Source: Paraprevotella xylaniphila YIT 11841
GTDB lineage: Bacteria > Bacteroidota > Bacteroidia > Bacteroidales > Bacteroidaceae
Assembly: GCF_000205165.1 (NCBI RefSeq)
Contig: NZ_GL883846.1
Coordinates: forward strand, 1-64,000
Length of the DNA stretch: 64,000 nt
Reading direction: 5' to 3'
The notes beneath the pieces were generated by a model that saw nothing but the letters and a program-made list of their open reading frames with translations, was not told where the DNA came from and did no database searches. Shown here in pieces: positions 18,695 through 30,473 of this stretch (position 1 is its first letter; every line of letters begins with the position of its first letter). A program made the position numbers and the translations under genes.

Positions 18695-20281
18695 ATGCAT
18701 TATAGAAGCTATCGTTTTCTGACTCCGTTGATTATGGTACTGACCTGGGCCAATATGGAAGCCCAGACGTCGCATCCTGTCCCTCGGTTGGTGGTCAACG
18801 TGACGATAGACCAGTTGCGTACGGACTATATGGAAGCCTTTTCTTCGCTTTTCGGAGCCGGAGGTTTCAATAAGGTGATGCGCGACGGGCGTAGCTATAT
18901 GGATGCAGCCTATCCTTTTTCCCACATAGACCGTGCCTCGGCAGTGGCATGTATCATGACGGGCACGGTGCCTTACGATAATGGAATCGTGGGCGGACGT
19001 TGGATGGATCGTAAGACTTTGCGTCCGATGTATTGTGTGGACGACACAGCGTGCGAGGGATGGCTGACTTCCGAGAAGTACTCTCCGGTGGCGTTGAATG
19101 TATCGACCGTCACCGATGAACTGAAGATGGCTACCGGAGGGCGGGCTTTGGTGTACAGCATTGCCCCGGATGCCGATGCTGCAATCTTAGCAGCCGGGCA
19201 TGCCGCCGACGGTGCTTTTTGGATAGACAATGCTTCCGGGCAGTGGAGCAGTACGTCTTATTATGGCCAGTATCCGGATTGGGCCTTACGTTATGATGTT
19301 TCCGACCGTTTGTCCGGTCGTATTTCCGATTTGTCCTGGACCCCAATCAGTCCGATTGTAGAGAATTTCAATTTCTTTATTTCGCCTCAAGAGAGCAAGG
19401 GGTTCACACATAAGTTTGCAGGGGACCGTAAGATTTATGAGTTCAAGACCAGTGCCTATGTCAATGACGAAGTCAACCGTTTCGCCAAACATTGTTTGGA
19501 TCATACCGAGTTGGGCGAAGACCTTGTGACGGATTTCCTGTCTCTGACGTATTATGCAGGGACGTTTGATCATAAGCCGGTAGCCGAGGTTCCGGTAGAG
19601 TTGCAGGACACGTATGTGCGCCTTGACCTTGAATTGGCAGAGTTGATTACGATGTTGGAAAAGAAAGTAGGAGCCGGGCGTTTTTTATTGGTCGTTACTT
19701 CTACGGGATATACCGATGACGAAATCACCGATTTCTCGAAATACCGTATACCCACCGGTACGTTCAGCGTGACGCGTGCTTCTGCGTTGTTGAACATGTA
19801 CCTGATGGCAGTATATGGCCAAGGGCAGTATGTCGAGACGGAGTTCGGCTCGCAACTGTTCTTAAACCAGAAACTTATAGAAGACAAACAACTGAATTTG
19901 AGCGACGTGCTGACACGTGCGCAGGCTTTCTTGATACAGATGGCCGGTGTAAAAGACGTGTACACTTCCCAACGGTTGGCTTTGTCTGCGGGAGAGACCG
20001 AAATACGCCGTTTGAGGAACAGCTTCAACCAGATGCGTTCGGGAGATATTTTCATTGAAGTATCTCCAGGTTGGAAGGTTGTCAACGAAGAGACGCATGA
20101 ACAGACCTTGGAAAGGGCTTCATACGTAGGTTTTCCCATTTTCTTTTTTGGGTGTAACGTACGGCCTGAAACGGTAAAGACGCCGGTGACGGTGGATTGT
20201 ATCGCCCCCACTGTGGCCCGTTTCATGCGTATCCGCGCTCCCAACGCATGTTCCGCAGCCCCTTTATCGGCCGTCCGCTGA
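18695..20281 (+). CDS. AlkP-superfamily protein, catalytic residues apparently lost
   Basis: A 528-residue secreted protein (signal peptide to MEAQ, about residue 24) that follows the type I phosphodiesterase/PafA layout: VNVTIDQLRTDYM with Asp39, a CIMTGTVPYDNGIVGGRWMD segment, and a DTYVRLDLELAELITMLEKK helix. The features needed for catalysis are missing at the expected places. The nucleophile Thr is not found (Arg80/Ser82 instead), the HG of the xHGI turn is NG, the DxxGH metal motif reads YYAGTFDHK, and the TADHG metal motif reads TSTGYTD. The C-terminal metal His is also not evident. It may be a pseudo-phosphatase with a binding role. It is cotranscribed with the DUF4105 gene and lies before secA. 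Confidence 0.8.
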   Translation: MHYRSYRFLTPLIMVLTWANMEAQTSHPVPRLVVNVTIDQLRTDYMEAFSSLFGAGGFNKVMRDGRSYMDAAYPFSHIDRASAVACIMTGTVPYDNGIVGGRWMDRKTLRPMYCVDDTACEGWLTSEKYSPVALNVSTVTDELKMATGGRALVYSIAPDADAAILAAGHAADGAFWIDNASGQWSSTSYYGQYPDWALRYDVSDRLSGRISDLSWTPISPIVENFNFFISPQESKGFTHKFAGDRKIYEFKTSAYVNDEVNRFAKHCLDHTELGEDLVTDFLSLTYYAGTFDHKPVAEVPVELQDTYVRLDLELAELITMLEKKVGAGRFLLVVTSTGYTDDEITDFSKYRIPTGTFSVTRASALLNMYLMAVYGQGQYVETEFGSQLFLNQKLIEDKQLNLSDVLTRAQAFLIQMAGVKDVYTSQRLALSAGETEIRRLRNSFNQMRSGDIFIEVSPGWKVVNEETHEQTLERASYVGFPIFFFGCNVRPETVKTPVTVDCIAPTVARFMRIRAPNACSAAPLSAVR

Positions 20282-20324
20282 TGAAGATATTTAAATAATT
20301 TTCTATTCTTTTACTTTTTTTGAT

Positions 20325-20333
20325 TAACTTTGC
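20325..20333 (+). promoter_or_regulatory. secA promoter, -7 element
   Basis: TAACTTTGC, 50 bases before the secA ATG. Confidence 0.72.
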
Positions 20334-20382
20334 GCAAAGAAGCGCAAAGCGCATCGCGTGAATAAAAAACAAAACAAAATAT

Positions 20383-23679
<3,297 letters not shown>

Positions 23680-23705
23680 TCCGTAGGTCGTGCTGCCATA
23701 GTATG

Positions 23706-23760
23706 TAAGGCATCTCCCGGAATGGAGAGGAGGCAATCCTCTTTCCCGGGAGATGCCTTA
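23706..23760. terminator. bidirectional terminator between secA and the TetR gene
   Basis: A 15-bp perfect outer stem (TAAGGCATCTCCCGG at 23706-23720, CCGGGAGATGCCTTA at 23746-23760) encloses a second imperfect stem. Its right arm contains the stop codon of the convergent TetR gene. Confidence 0.88.
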
Positions 23761-24387
23761 TTTCCACCCCTGCAGGTTGAAAAGGATATGGGTGAGTTTT
23801 TCTAAGGATGTCTCTATGCGTTTGAATCCTTCTTCTGTGTTTATGTCGATGCCGCAAAATGGTGCGCATGGGCTGTGTAAGGTGAGGTAGTAAATGCCGG
23901 CCGTGAGTAGGGCAGATACGGCATTGATGTCTATGCTTGTGTTTTTAAAAGTTTCTTCATATCCCCCTACGAGTGGCAAGGTGTGAAGTTCGCGGTTTTG
24001 TGCCGTATGTTTGGTTATGTCGTTTGCGTCAGTTACTTCCCACCTGAGCAGTTCCTGCATCAGGGGACTTTCGCCCAATCCTCTGAGTAGTCCTTTTAAT
24101 ATGTTGGAGTAACGTTCTTCCGAGCACGCTCCGGACGTGGAGTGTTTGACAGTGTCGCTGAACCAGTAATCAAATTGATGTGTGAAGTTGTTGTAAAAAT
24201 CTTCTAGGTTCTTATAGCGTTTGTAAAAAGTGGCAGGTTCTATTTTTGCCTTTTTGATAATGTCTAAAATGGTCGTTTGCGCGAACCCCTTTTCCATGAT
24301 GGTGCTTCGGGCTGCTTCGTTTATGGCTTTTTCTATGTCTGCCTTTGTGCGTCTGGCCTTTCTTGTCTTCTTCTTTTCGTTCATCAT
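23758..24387 (-). CDS. TetR/AcrR family transcriptional regulator
   Basis: A 209-residue regulator with an N-terminal helix-turn-helix (from about residue 15: RRTKADIEKAINEAARSTI, then FAQTTILDIIKKAKIEPATF with the typical YKRYKNLEDFYNNF helix) and a divergent C-terminal ligand domain. The N-terminus is very basic (KKKTRKARRTK). It is transcribed away from the lipoprotein/barrel operon; the promoters of the two units are about 130 bases apart, and a 22-bp palindrome lies over the operon promoter, which is probably its operator. The inducing ligand is unknown. Confidence 0.88.
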   Translation of the reverse strand: MMNEKKKTRKARRTKADIEKAINEAARSTIMEKGFAQTTILDIIKKAKIEPATFYKRYKNLEDFYNNFTHQFDYWFSDTVKHSTSGACSEERYSNILKGLLRGLGESPLMQELLRWEVTDANDITKHTAQNRELHTLPLVGGYEETFKNTSIDINAVSALLTAGIYYLTLHSPCAPFCGIDINTEEGFKRIETSLEKLTHILFNLQGWK

Positions 24388-24412
24388 TTTGTGCTTGCAT
24401 GTTTTTTCTATT

Positions 24413-24421
24413 ACAAAAGTA
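24413..24421 (-). promoter_or_regulatory. TetR gene promoter, -7 element
   Basis: TACTTTTGT on the minus strand, about 26 bases before the ATG. Confidence 0.6.
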
Positions 24422-24528
24422 ACTAAAAAACAACAAGTTTATTGATGATACGTTTGCTATAAGAAGCTTTAGTTTCTGTTTTTTTTTTTTATGTTAATGA
24501 GGGTTAAACTTGTGGCTTTTTATATAGT

Positions 24529-24550
24529 ATATACATATCGATATGTATAT
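24529..24550. promoter_or_regulatory. 22-bp perfect palindrome, candidate TetR operator
   Basis: A perfect 22-bp inverted repeat with centre ACATATCGATATGT and no spacer. It overlaps the first bases of the -7 element at 24546-24554, where a bound repressor would block the polymerase. It lies between the TetR gene and the divergent operon. Assignment as operator is inference from position and symmetry. Confidence 0.65.
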
Positions 24551-24554
24551 TTGC
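24546..24554 (+). promoter_or_regulatory. promoter of the lipoprotein/barrel operon, -7 element
   Basis: TATATTTGC. It overlaps the right side of the palindrome and sets the transcription start near 24561, so the ATG at 24556 cannot be the start of the first gene. Confidence 0.68.
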
Positions 24555-24603
24555 AGTGTACTTCGTAATGATGACAGTGAATAAACTTAAAATAATACGG
24601 TTT

Positions 24604-25335
24604 ATGAAAGAATTGGTTAAAAGGCTATCCGTTCCTATTGCGGAGATGGGGGCATGTATGGTGGTGGCCTGTCTGTTGCCTTCGTGTAGCGTAGCTTCTT
24701 TGTTCCATGAAGAAATAGGAAAGGAAGAGGCCATGGTCTTGATGGCGGACAGTACACGATATGTGGGAAAGACGTTTTTACCTGATTTCCAAGGCAAGTC
24801 GTTTCGTTTGGTGACGGATGAAGGCAAGCGGGTTAAAATCAAGTCGGGCGAAGTGGAACAGTTGCGTTTCAGGCGTGACGGAAAGCAGTCCGGGGTGTTT
24901 GTTTATGTGCCTTACGTGGCGCGTGGCGGAAAGGAAAGCAAACCGGGTTGGGTTAATTGCCAAGGTGTGGGCAGGCATCTGAAGATAGGTTTGTTGGCCT
25001 TTGATTGGCAATTCAACCGCAAGGGTGAGTTGGCTCCTATGAGTTTTGCTGATGGGGATGTGTATATAATAGGCATTAAGGAAGATGGAAAGGGGCAATT
25101 CCTTTCCACGTTGGGACGGACAAAGGCTGTGGTAAGAAAGGCTTTGTGCAAGTTGTTGGCCGACGATCCCGTATTGTGTGGGCAGATTGAAGATAAAGAG
25201 GTGGATGCTTTTGATTTTCAAGAAATCTGCAACCGGTATACTCCCGGAAGGGAACAAGGGCATGGAAGCTATGAAGTGATGGCCGTTCCATTGCTAGACG
25301 GAATGGACGAAACAGAGAAAGGAGGTAATGTATGA
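24604..25335 (+). CDS. lipoprotein of unknown function, first of a TetR-linked operon
   Basis: A 243-residue protein with a signal sequence ending in a lipobox (CLLPSC, Cys about residue 28). The mature part has beta-rich segments (RFRRDGKQSGVFVYVPYVAR) and a C-terminal ADDPVLCGQIEDKEVDAFDF motif followed by EICNRYTP. The same C-terminal pattern recurs in the third gene of the operon (25993-26604), so the two are paralogues. I do not recognise the family. I take ATG 24604 as start because the promoter lies at 24546 and the signal sequence begins here; ATG 24568 is an alternative. It overlaps the next gene by four bases (ATGA). Confidence 0.7.
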   Translation: MKELVKRLSVPIAEMGACMVVACLLPSCSVASLFHEEIGKEEAMVLMADSTRYVGKTFLPDFQGKSFRLVTDEGKRVKIKSGEVEQLRFRRDGKQSGVFVYVPYVARGGKESKPGWVNCQGVGRHLKIGLLAFDWQFNRKGELAPMSFADGDVYIIGIKEDGKGQFLSTLGRTKAVVRKALCKLLADDPVLCGQIEDKEVDAFDFQEICNRYTPGREQGHGSYEVMAVPLLDGMDETEKGGNV

Positions 25336-25949
25336 AACGGATGAGGTTTTACATGATGTTGGCTATGGTGTGCTGCGCTGTAGTTTCGGTAAGGGCGCAA
25401 GGGCATGGGTGGGTCCAATATTCTTTTTCCGGTGCCTATGAGAACTTTGCCCACACGTTTGAAAACTCCGGTTACACCTTGGCGGTCGAGGCCGAAGGGC
25501 ATTCCAAGCGGCGTGTGTACGGTGCGTTTCTGGTCGGCTTGTCAACTTACGAAGGTTCCAAGCCGATTACGTTGGAATCGGATTTCGGCCTCGTCAGCGA
25601 TAATTTGGCCGACAAGAAGACGCAGATGTTGTTTGCCTTAGGGCCGGGTTTCGATTTGTTGAGCAACCAAATCGACCGTTTTTACTTGAACCTTTACGGT
25701 GGCTATGCAGTGGTGGATTATGAATACGACGTGTGCGATGATGTTTTGAGGGATAGCCGGGACGAGAACCTGAATGGCTTTTGGGGGATGGCCCGTTTGG
25801 GCTACGAGCACCAATTCGGACGTTCGTTTTCCCTTGGTGGTTTTTTGCAAGGTGCCTACGTGGGTGAGGAATTCAATTGGGGGATAGGCCTGCGCATAGG
25901 TTTCCGTACGAGTGACTTTAGTTGGAAGAAGCCTTCGGCAAGTTATTGA
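25332..25949 (+). CDS. secreted beta-barrel-like protein in the TetR-linked operon
   Basis: A 205-residue protein with a signal peptide (MKRMRFYMMLAMVCCAVVSVRAQ) and alternating strands with glycine and aromatic residues, such as FYLNLYGGYAVVDYEYD, FWGMARLGYEHQFGRS and WGIGLRIGFRTSDF, which suggest a small eight-stranded outer-membrane barrel (OmpW or OmpX size). No family was recognised. It starts within the stop of the preceding lipoprotein gene, so the products are probably made together, which fits a barrel working with surface or periplasmic lipoproteins. Confidence 0.72.
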   Translation: MKRMRFYMMLAMVCCAVVSVRAQGHGWVQYSFSGAYENFAHTFENSGYTLAVEAEGHSKRRVYGAFLVGLSTYEGSKPITLESDFGLVSDNLADKKTQMLFALGPGFDLLSNQIDRFYLNLYGGYAVVDYEYDVCDDVLRDSRDENLNGFWGMARLGYEHQFGRSFSLGGFLQGAYVGEEFNWGIGLRIGFRTSDFSWKKPSASY

Positions 25950-25992
25950 TGCCGGATGCGGGAAATAAATAAAAGTTTAAAACAAGAAGCGT

Positions 25993-26604
25993 ATGAAAAA
26001 GAATGTAGGTTGGTCTTTGGTCTTGGGTTTGATGGCCTTGGCCGGTTTGCAGTCGTGCCAATTGGTGGCGGGTGCCATAGAAGTGGCACGTGAAGTGAAG
26101 GATTTCCCTATGGAAATCAAGTTGCATGACGGTACGGTGTTGGCAGGGGAGGCCCGGATGCCCAATGGAGGTACCCGGGATGTGAACCTGAAGTTGGCGG
26201 ATGGTACCAAAAAAGAAGTGGAGTCCGAGGATATCGCGTATCTGACGGCTTGGAACCCGAAGATGCCCGATTCCAAGTTTGCCATGGTGTATAAGGACAA
26301 GAAATGGATGACTCCGAAGGCTGTTGGAGAGCATGTGGCCATATTTGCTTATGCCGCAGACTTCTTTGTGGGTAAGGACGGTACGATGACAGTGTCCGGC
26401 ACGTCCATCAGCTACATTGCTTTCCGTCCGGGTGAAGAGGAAGGTACGGTGGTGTGTTCTTCCGATTCCAGTAAAAAGCGGGCACGTAAGAGTTTGATGG
26501 AATACTTTGCCGACGATCCGGATTTGTGTACCGCATTGGATGATGGTGAAATCGGCCCGTTTGATTTTGAAAGGATTTGCGAAGCCTACGACCCGGCAAA
26601 ATGA
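25993..26604 (+). CDS. lipoprotein paralogous to the product at 24604
   Basis: A 203-residue lipoprotein (MKKNVGWSLVLGLMALAGLQ followed by SCQ, Cys about residue 22). The C-terminal region ADDPDLCTALDDGEIGPFDF then ERICEAYDP repeats that of the first gene of the operon position by position: A-D-D-P-x-L-C, a D-x-E-[IV] step, F-D-F and I-C. The middle has a beta-rich SH3-like feel (LHDGTVLAGEARMPNGGTRD). Function is unknown. It lies 43 bases after the barrel gene and ends the operon; a hairpin follows at 26674. Confidence 0.7.
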   Translation: MKKNVGWSLVLGLMALAGLQSCQLVAGAIEVAREVKDFPMEIKLHDGTVLAGEARMPNGGTRDVNLKLADGTKKEVESEDIAYLTAWNPKMPDSKFAMVYKDKKWMTPKAVGEHVAIFAYAADFFVGKDGTMTVSGTSISYIAFRPGEEEGTVVCSSDSSKKRARKSLMEYFADDPDLCTALDDGEIGPFDFERICEAYDPAK

Positions 26605-26673
26605 GAGACGAAGCATTGTTTCATTATGCTCCAGTGGTAGAAAAGTAGGAAGAATTAAAATTTTGCGTTTCGT

Positions 26674-26711
26674 GGCCGGATTGTGGGAGGTACCTCCCTG
26701 TACAATCCGGC
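26674..26711. terminator. nested hairpin after the TetR-linked operon
   Basis: Outer arms GCCGGATTGT (26674-26683) and ACAATCCGGC (26702-26711) enclose the palindrome GGGAGGTACCTCCC. There is no immediate U-tract, so it may act as a processing or weak termination site. Confidence 0.6.
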
Positions 26712-26791
26712 TATGTTTGGGTGAACTGATGTCTTTTTGGGGCAAGGATTTTTATTTTCCACGGATTTGCTTTTGGAATTTGTTTTTTTTG

Positions 26792-26800
26792 TACCTTTGA
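26792..26800 (+). promoter_or_regulatory. promoter of the acidic protein gene, -7 element
   Basis: TACCTTTGA, 27 bases before the ATG at 26827; a T-rich stretch lies just upstream. Confidence 0.6.
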
Positions 26801-26826
26801 TACGAGTATAAGTAAAACGACAGATT

Positions 26827-27267
26827 ATGAAAGCTACTTCACAGACCATCCAGCAGATTGAACGTGCACTCAGGAAAATTGCAGCCAAATACCCGCAAGG
26901 CCGGGAGGATTTGGCCTTGACGGATATCCATCTTCAGGTAAAAGCCGATTCCGGCGAGTTGTTGGCGTTCAACGATGACGATGAAGAGCTGACGCGTTGC
27001 GTAGTAGAGCAGTGGATGGATAACGGAGATGAGGATTTCTATGAAGAGATTACGCCCGTGTTGCGCCAGTGTATCCAAAATATGAAAGATACGTTGGAGA
27101 ACCTGTCCTTATTGAAGCCTTATTCTTTCGTCCTGGTGGATGAGGACAAGGAAACGCTTTGCGACTTGTACCTTGTGGACGATGAGACGGTGATTGTGGA
27201 CGGTGAATTGCTGAAGGGGTTGGACGAAGATTTGGATGATTTCCTGAAAAAGCTTTTGGAGGAATAA
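26827..27267 (+). CDS. acidic cytosolic protein of unknown function
   Basis: A 146-residue protein without signal peptide or membrane segment. It is strongly acidic, with FNDDDEELTRCVVEQWMDNG and a C-terminal LKGLDEDLDDFLKKLLEE, and appears as an alpha/beta fold with a central strand SFVLVDEDKETLCDLYLVDD. I believe it is a conserved Bacteroidales hypothetical family, but I cannot name a function. It has its own promoter and no close partner; about 800 bases of gene-free DNA follow. Confidence 0.72.
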   Translation: MKATSQTIQQIERALRKIAAKYPQGREDLALTDIHLQVKADSGELLAFNDDDEELTRCVVEQWMDNGDEDFYEEITPVLRQCIQNMKDTLENLSLLKPYSFVLVDEDKETLCDLYLVDDETVIVDGELLKGLDEDLDDFLKKLLEE

Positions 27268-28004
27268 GGTATCCTTTGAACGGACAAAATCGCGATTGGG
27301 TGAGGGCAAAGTCAAGTCCGTTTGGGGTTTGCCGGGTGCGAGGATTTATCAAAATGTCAGAATGTCAAATCTCATGGGACGAGAATCGCGTATTTTCGGA
27401 CAGAAGGCGTTTTGTTCCGTGCGAGGGCATTCTCGCGTGTTGGGGAAAAGGCAGAGTGTAAGCCGTCGGCTGTTTTTCCCGTTTTTTGTTTCGCCTTTAT
27501 GTCGAATCATACGAACAGATGCGGATAGGATGTAAGCGAAATGTCGCAATTCCTATCCGTTTGTTTTTTGTTTTTTGGAAACAAAATGAGTTCAAATAGT
27601 GTTTTTCGTATGCTTAAAATCTTGTTTGGGGGCGTTTGGAGCTTGGTTTTAAGTCGTGTGGTATATGTTTTCCGTTCGTTCTGCGCACATCGGAAAATCG
27701 CTTTCAGCCAAACGATTTTTCAATCTCTTGAGATTGATTTGCATATATGCAGGATTTATGCGGAAATACACAGCTTCTTTGTATGATTATTCTCTTTTGG
27801 GGCTTTATCTGATGCTGTTTTCTCAATTTAAAACAAGCGTAAAGGATTAAAACAATGTCTTTTTGTCGGGATATAGAGGAGAATGGGATTAATTTGTAAA
27901 TTGAGGGCGTGACACTTTTAGTATAGTGAAAAATACAGGGAAATATCCGATTGGGTGAATTAGATTCAAGAATATTTGTTTTTATGTGTTTATTGTGCAG
28001 AAAT
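27268..28004. other. gene-free region with one copy of a dispersed repeat
   Basis: No convincing coding frame, tRNA or known RNA is seen in this stretch; the open frames present lack start signals and protein-like composition. It contains one copy of the hairpin-forming repeat at 27679-27739 and, at its right end, the terminator of hppA. An untyped small RNA is possible but nothing in the sequence proves it. Confidence 0.6.
27679..27739. repeat. dispersed intergenic hairpin repeat, copy A (diverged)
   Basis: Contains TTCTGCGC (27679-27686), the core GCCAAACGATTTTTCAATCT and an inner CAATCT-CTTG-AGATTG hairpin (27721-27736). The same words occur in copies B, C and D. Confidence 0.6.
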
Positions 28005-28038
28005 CCCCTCCGTTTATCGTGAAGATAAGACGGAGGGG
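28005..28038 (-). terminator. terminator of hppA
   Basis: CCCCTCCGTTTATC (28005-28018) pairs with GATAAGACGGAGGGG (28024-28038) with one bulged base; it follows the hppA stop on the minus strand. Confidence 0.75.
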
Positions 28039-28065
28039 AAGGTTTTATATAGTATAAAGTTAAGG

Positions 28066-30270
28066 TCAGAACAGGCTCCACGAGACGGTGAGTCCGGCCA
28101 TGACGATGGCCACCATCGACATGAGCTTGATGAGGATGTTCAGGCTTGGGCCGGAAGTGTCCTTGAACGGGTCGCCCACGGTGTCGCCCACCACGGTGGC
28201 ACGGTGTACCTCGCCGCCCTTCCCGCCGAAATTACCTTCTTCGATATATTTCTTGGCATTGTCCCAGGCGCCACCGGAGTTGGCCATGAAGATAGCCAAC
28301 ACGAAACCGGCCGACAAGCCGCCGACCAAAAGGCCGATGACACCCGGTACGCCGAACACCAGTCCGGTAGCGATGGGAGCCACGATGGCCAACAGCGACG
28401 GGAAGACCATTTCGCGTTGTGCGCCTTTGGTGGAAATCTGCACGCAACGGGCATAATCCGGTTCGGCTTCTCCGCTCAGGATGCCCTTGATTTCACGGAA
28501 CTGCCGCCGCACTTCCTCTACCATGTGAGCCGCTGCACGCCCTACGGCGTTCATGGTCAACCCACAGAACAGGAAAGCCATCATGCTGCCGATGAACATG
28601 CCCGAGAGGACCTTCGGGTTCATCAGCGTTACGTCATAGTAGGTCATGAAGTCGGTGAAAGAGGCGTCATGTATAGCCAACGTGTCGCCGTTCGGCATGG
28701 TCAGTACAGTTTCGCCCAAGCGTGTCAGCCCGATGCGGATTTCTTCAATATAAGAAGCTAAAAGTGCCAGACCGGTCAGGGCTGCCGATCCGATGGCAAA
28801 GCCTTTGCCGGTAGCTGCCGTGGTGTTACCCAACGAATCCAAGGCATCTGTGCGTTTGCGCACAGCCTCGCCCAGTCCGCTCATTTCGGCGTTTCCGCCT
28901 GCATTGTCGGCTATGGGGCCGTAGGCGTCCGTGGCTAAGGTAATGCCCAAGGTGGAGAGCATGCCCACGGCGGCGATACCGATGCCGTAAAGCCCCATGC
29001 TCACGTTGGCAAAGTCGAACCCTGCAGCCAGCCAATAGGAAAGGATGATGCCGACAACGACGGCTATCACCGGAATGGTGGTGGACACCATGCCCAACCC
29101 GATACCGGAGATGATGACTGTGGCCGGACCCGTTTTTCCGCTCTCAGCCAACAGTTGGGTGGGGCGGTAGGACTGTGACGTGTAATATTCCGTGGAGCGT
29201 CCGATGACGATACCCACCAAAAGCCCGATGACCACGGCAAACGAAATGTTCAGCCAGTTGTCTATCTGCAACACCCAAAGGATAAGGAAGGTCGCCACGA
29301 CAATCAGGGCGGAACTCAGGTTCGTGCCTACGGACAGGGAGTTGAGCAGGTCTTTCATGCCAGCGTCTTCCTTGGTGCGCACGGAAAATATGCCTAAAAT
29401 GGAGAGCAGGATGCCCACTGCGGCTATCAGCATCGGGGCAATGACCGCCTTGAACTGCATGTCCACGTCGCCTCCGGCCATGAATGCCGCGGCACCCAAT
29501 GCGGAGGTGGCCAGGATGGAGCCGCAATAAGACTCGTACAGGTCGGCCCCCATACCGGCCACGTCGCCCACGTTGTCGCCCACGTTGTCGGCTATCGTGG
29601 CCGGGTTGCGCGGGTCGTCCTCCGGGATACCGGCTTCCACCTTGCCTACCAAGTCCGCACCCACGTCAGCCGCTTTCGTGTAGATGCCGCCTCCCACACG
29701 GGCGAACAGGGCCTGCGTGCTGGCTCCCATGCCGAAGGTCAGCATGGTGGTGGTAATCATGCAGAGTTTGGCTGTCGGGGCGTAGATGTCGGCAGGGATA
29801 AAGGCATCCAAAAGGAGATACCAGAAAGAGATGTCGAACAGGCCGAGGCCGACAACGACCAACCCCATGACCGCGCCGCTGCGGAAAGCTACGCGCAGTC
29901 CTTTGTTCAGGGAGTTACGGGCTGCGTTGGCTGTACGTGCCGATGCGTAGGTAGCCGTTTTCATGCCCAAAAAGCCGGAAAGTCCGGAGAAAAAACCACC
30001 GGTGAGGAAGGCTATCGGTACCCATGAGTTTTGCAGGTTGAAGCCGTAGGCCATGACCGAAAACAGCACGACGAGTGCCAGAAAGACCAGTCCCACGATT
30101 TTGTACTGTTGTTTCAAGTACGACATGGCACCTTGGCGCACATGCGAGGCGATTTTCTGCATGGCCGGTGTGCCTTCACTCTCTCTCATCATCTGGCGGT
30201 AGAAGTACCAAGCCAGCAGCAATGCCAACAAGGATGATACGGGAATCATCCAAAACAGGAGATGCTCCAT
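28066..30270 (-). CDS. hppA: membrane-bound ion-pumping pyrophosphatase, K+-dependent type
   Basis: Couples pyrophosphate hydrolysis to Na+ and/or H+ export across the inner membrane. The 734-residue protein has about 16 hydrophobic segments and the family motifs: [20 protein letters not shown] for Mg-PPi binding, [20 protein letters not shown], and a C-terminal [15 protein letters not shown]. The stretch [13 protein letters not shown] has Ala and Gly where K+-independent H+ pumps carry Lys and Thr, so this is of the K+-dependent class. Bacteroides vulgatus has a pyrophosphatase reported to move both Na+ and H+; whether this one does cannot be decided by eye. A single-gene unit, with its own terminator. 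Confidence 0.95.
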   Translation of the reverse strand: MEHLLFWMIPVSSLLALLLAWYFYRQMMRESEGTPAMQKIASHVRQGAMSYLKQQYKIVGLVFLALVVLFSVMAYGFNLQNSWVPIAFLTGGFFSGLSGFLGMKTATYASARTANAARNSLNKGLRVAFRSGAVMGLVVVGLGLFDISFWYLLLDAFIPADIYAPTAKLCMITTTMLTFGMGASTQALFARVGGGIYTKAADVGADLVGKVEAGIPEDDPRNPATIADNVGDNVGDVAGMGADLYESYCGSILATSALGAAAFMAGGDVDMQFKAVIAPMLIAAVGILLSILGIFSVRTKEDAGMKDLLNSLSVGTNLSSALIVVATFLILWVLQIDNWLNISFAVVIGLLVGIVIGRSTEYYTSQSYRPTQLLAESGKTGPATVIISGIGLGMVSTTIPVIAVVVGIILSYWLAAGFDFANVSMGLYGIGIAAVGMLSTLGITLATDAYGPIADNAGGNAEMSGLGEAVRKRTDALDSLGNTTAATGKGFAIGSAALTGLALLASYIEEIRIGLTRLGETVLTMPNGDTLAIHDASFTDFMTYYDVTLMNPKVLSGMFIGSMMAFLFCGLTMNAVGRAAAHMVEEVRRQFREIKGILSGEAEPDYARCVQISTKGAQREMVFPSLLAIVAPIATGLVFGVPGVIGLLVGGLSAGFVLAIFMANSGGAWDNAKKYIEEGNFGGKGGEVHRATVVGDTVGDPFKDTSGPSLNILIKLMSMVAIVMAGLTVSWSLF

Positions 30271-30411
30271 AGTAAAATGTGTTTTTGAGTTAACGATATG
30301 TTATTGTCGTGGGCTAAGGTAGTGAAAAGCGGGGTTCGGACAAAGAAAACTCTGTTAAAAAAGCACTTGGTTTGATTTTATGGATGAATAGGGGGAGTTG
30401 GAAATAAAAAG

Positions 30412-30447
30412 AACCGTTTGCATGCTTGGTAGGGCGTGCAAACGGTT
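30412..30447 (-). terminator. terminator of valS
   Basis: AACCGTTTGCATGC (30412-30425) pairs with GCGTGCAAACGGTT (30434-30447), one G-T pair; on the minus strand CTTTTTATTT follows. Confidence 0.85.
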
Positions 30448-30473
30448 GCTTCCAATAATAGTGGTGAAGGGCT

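Noticed and set aside
27296-27850. Several short frames in the 800-base gap
   Set aside because: They overlap each other in three frames, one crosses the dispersed repeat, and none has a plausible start region or protein-like composition.
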